The position numbers and the translations under genes were made by a program. Below the pieces are notes generated by a model. The model saw nothing but the letters and a program-made list of their open reading frames with translations, was not told where the DNA came from and did no database searches. Shown piece after piece: positions 62,470 through 64,000 of a stretch of DNA of 64,000 bases. The stretch covers positions 77,077-141,076 of the forward strand of contig JBFMDN010000006.1 in assembly GCA_040753915.1 (NCBI GenBank), written 5' to 3'. The DNA comes from JBFMDN01 sp040753915. Lineage in GTDB: Bacteria > Desulfobacterota > Desulfomonilia > Desulfomonilales > Desulfomonilaceae. Position 1 is the stretch's first letter; each line of letters starts with the position of its first letter.

Positions 62470-63744
62470 ATGAGGAAAATTCTTGTCATCGCAGCGGCGG
62501 TTCTCCTTTCGGCCACAGTCGTCGGGATGGACGCGGCAACCGCCCAGGAGCCAATCGTCATTGGGGTCCCCACGTCACTGACCGCGCTTGAGGGACGGGA
62601 AGCGCTCAAGGTAGTGCAGATGGCGGTGGAGGAGATCAACGCCAAGGGAGGAGTTTCGGTTGGAGGGGTGAAGCGGCCGCTCAAGATCGAGACGACTGAC
62701 CTCAGGGATTCGTCCCCAGGGGTTCCGGTGTCTGAGGCATTGTTGGGGCTGGAAAAGATTATTACGGAAAAGAAGCCCCATGCCTTAGTGGTCGGCCCCT
62801 TTCGCTCCGAAGCGCTCCTTGCCGGCATGGATATCCTTGCCAAGTACAAGGTACCTATGTTGGGTACGATAGCCATGTCCCCAAAATCTGAGGAAAAGGT
62901 CAAATCAGACCCGGAAAAATATAAGTATTGTTTTCGAGTCTGTCTCAACGCGAAGTACCTCGTGGGCTACCTTGCAAAGACCTTGGACTTCATGAAGAAC
63001 GAGTTCGGATTCGACAAGCTCTTCGTCATGCACCAGGACGTCTTGTGGGCGAGGATGACCGGTGAGCTGACCGCCCAGGTGGCTACGTCGAAGATGGGAT
63101 GGACCGAAGTGGGCAAGGAGGCCTATCCGACAGGCGCATCGGATTTCGCTGCAGGATTGATCAAGGCAAAGACCAAAGGCGCGCAGGTCATAATGCCCGT
63201 GTTCGACATGCCTCAGAGTGGCATCCTGTTGAAGCAATGGCAGAGCATGAAGGTACCTGCTCTGTTGATGGGATTCATCTCCCCAATGGCCGGACCCAGT
63301 GCATGGAAAGTCTTTGAGGGCAAGATAGGGGGCCTACTGAATTGCTCGTTCGAAATTGGGAGCGCTATCCCCACGGAAAAGTACGAGCCTGCCAAGACAT
63401 TTTATGAAGCATACCTGAAGAAGTACGGTGAGCCTATGGAAGCAGGCCACGGACCCGCGCCTTCGTACGATTCGGTCTATATTCTTGCGGAAGCCATCGA
63501 GCGAGCGGGGACTCTGGACCCCGACAAGGTGGTGGACGAGATCAAGAAGACCGATAGAAGGAGCGTCATTGGAAAGATTAAGTTCGACGACGGGAACCAG
63601 GTGATTTTTGGGGACGATCCGGAAAAGGCCGCCACTGGATGCGTGTCCCAATGGACCGAAGACGGCAAGCGAGTCATTGTTTTCCCCCAGGCTCTTGCGG
63701 AAGGCAAGATCAAGCTTCCGGCATGGGTGAAGGCAGCCAAGTAG
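62470..63744 (+). CDS. branched-chain amino acid-type ABC substrate-binding protein
   Basis: This 424-residue periplasmic binding protein has a Sec signal (MRKILVIAAAVLLSATVVG, cut near AQEP) and the two-lobed Peripla_BP_6 fold (VVQMAVEEINAKGGV, VVGPFRSEALLA, YDSVYILAEAIERAG). GGGAGGAAGG lies before the ATG at 62470. The ligand may be an amino acid, amide or aromatic acid. Transporter genes would be expected to the right, beyond this window. Confidence 0.88.
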   Translation: MRKILVIAAAVLLSATVVGMDAATAQEPIVIGVPTSLTALEGREALKVVQMAVEEINAKGGVSVGGVKRPLKIETTDLRDSSPGVPVSEALLGLEKIITEKKPHALVVGPFRSEALLAGMDILAKYKVPMLGTIAMSPKSEEKVKSDPEKYKYCFRVCLNAKYLVGYLAKTLDFMKNEFGFDKLFVMHQDVLWARMTGELTAQVATSKMGWTEVGKEAYPTGASDFAAGLIKAKTKGAQVIMPVFDMPQSGILLKQWQSMKVPALLMGFISPMAGPSAWKVFEGKIGGLLNCSFEIGSAIPTEKYEPAKTFYEAYLKKYGEPMEAGHGPAPSYDSVYILAEAIERAGTLDPDKVVDEIKKTDRRSVIGKIKFDDGNQVIFGDDPEKAATGCVSQWTEDGKRVIVFPQALAEGKIKLPAWVKAAK

Positions 63745-63797
63745 GGAAGAGATCCTTGGCAAAGGACGGGCGATCAGACGGGGAGGAATACTCCTCT

Positions 63798-63996
63798 GGA
63801 AATGTCTCAAAACTCGGGACACGCCAAACATCGTAGCACGATTGGGCGTCGATGCGTGAAAAGGCACCCTCACCCCAACCCTGTCCCAGAGGGAGAGGGA
63901 GCCGGTAGAATCCCCTCTCCCCCGCTTCGGGGGCGAGGGTCAGGGTGAGGGGTTGTGCCACGATTATCACGGTCTACCGGCTTTTGAGACACTTTC
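63798..63996. mobile_element. intact MITE-like family B element
   Basis: 199 bp, ends GGAAATGTCTCAAAA and TTTTGAGACACTTTC, flanked on both sides by CTCT (63794-63797 and 63997-64000), consistent with a 4-bp target duplication. The interior has TCGTAGCACGATTG..., GGGAGAGGGAGCC and the opposing CCCTCTCCCCC tract. This is the clearest reference copy of family B. Confidence 0.8.
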
Positions 63997-64000
63997 CTCT

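Noticed and set aside
1..64000. CRISPR arrays, tRNA or rRNA genes, transposase or phage genes.
   Set aside because: None was seen; the short repeats are dispersed, bounded by inverted ends and not spaced like CRISPR units.

Overview
The window looks like chromosomal DNA of a GC-rich, anaerobic, Gram-negative bacterium of the Desulfobacterota (the former Deltaproteobacteria, in the range of Desulfomonile or Syntrophobacter). This is an inference from gene content: an Mla-type outer-membrane lipid transporter, two molybdopterin oxidoreductases (one in a Psr/Phs-type sulfur-compound reductase operon), a two-part YeeE/YedE sulfur transporter, a Rieske/cytochrome b6 pair, B12-dependent radical SAM chemistry and fatty acyl/dienoyl-CoA enzymes. 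No rRNA, tRNA, CRISPR array, phage or transposase gene was seen.

Layout. 0.2-3.1 kb: a MarR regulator and a cytoplasmic molybdopterin oxidoreductase. 3.2-7.7 kb: a promoter, a structured leader, then mlaE-mlaF-mlaD and an exported aromatic-repeat protein. 8.2-13.1 kb: an ATPase-acetyltransferase fusion, SpoIIM-like, RDD and multi-pass membrane proteins. 13.5-21.5 kb: a small basic protein, a giant AsmA-like protein, an SDR enzyme, a triple-repeat protein with a PilZ-like end, and a lipoprotein metallo-beta-lactamase-fold hydrolase. 21.8-26.1 kb: a type IIA topoisomerase pair (parC, parE). 26.6-30 kb: HMG-CoA lyase, an acidic protein, nth and trpS. 30.5-37.2 kb: an exported proline-rich protein, a SEC-C membrane protein, a B12-radical SAM protein fused to a trigger-factor-like PPIase domain, a crotonase and a 2,4-dienoyl-CoA reductase. 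37.3-43.5 kb: pbpC, a PepF-like peptidase, and cobA behind a cobalamin riboswitch. 43.5-51.4 kb: a b6-type cytochrome b and Rieske protein, then the Psr/Phs-like operon (catalytic, FeS and NrfD subunits, TorD chaperone, YeeE/YedE halves) read leftward from a strong promoter with an embedded palindrome. 52.4-55 kb: thiM-thiE-thiL. 55.2-63.7 kb: a PhoU-like protein, a radical SAM enzyme, bioF-moxR-coxE, an MBL-fold hydrolase and a branched-chain-amino-acid-type binding protein.

The intergenic spaces are full of short non-autonomous repeats with terminal inverted repeats (MITE-like). At least four families can be seen (called A, B, C and E here), and in three places one family has inserted into another: B in E near 13.2 kb, B in A near 40.2 kb, and C in B near 51.9 kb. 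Two B copies have matching 4-bp flanks. Several elements abut gene ends and supply the TAG stop codon.

Most promising for follow-up: the B12-radical SAM/PPIase/TPR fusion (31.7-34.1 kb), the Psr-YeeE operon with its palindromic promoter and nearby b6/Rieske pair, the cobalamin riboswitch with terminator and long residual leader, the structured RNA-like leader upstream of mlaE, the triple-repeat/PilZ-like protein, and the nested repeat stratigraphy.
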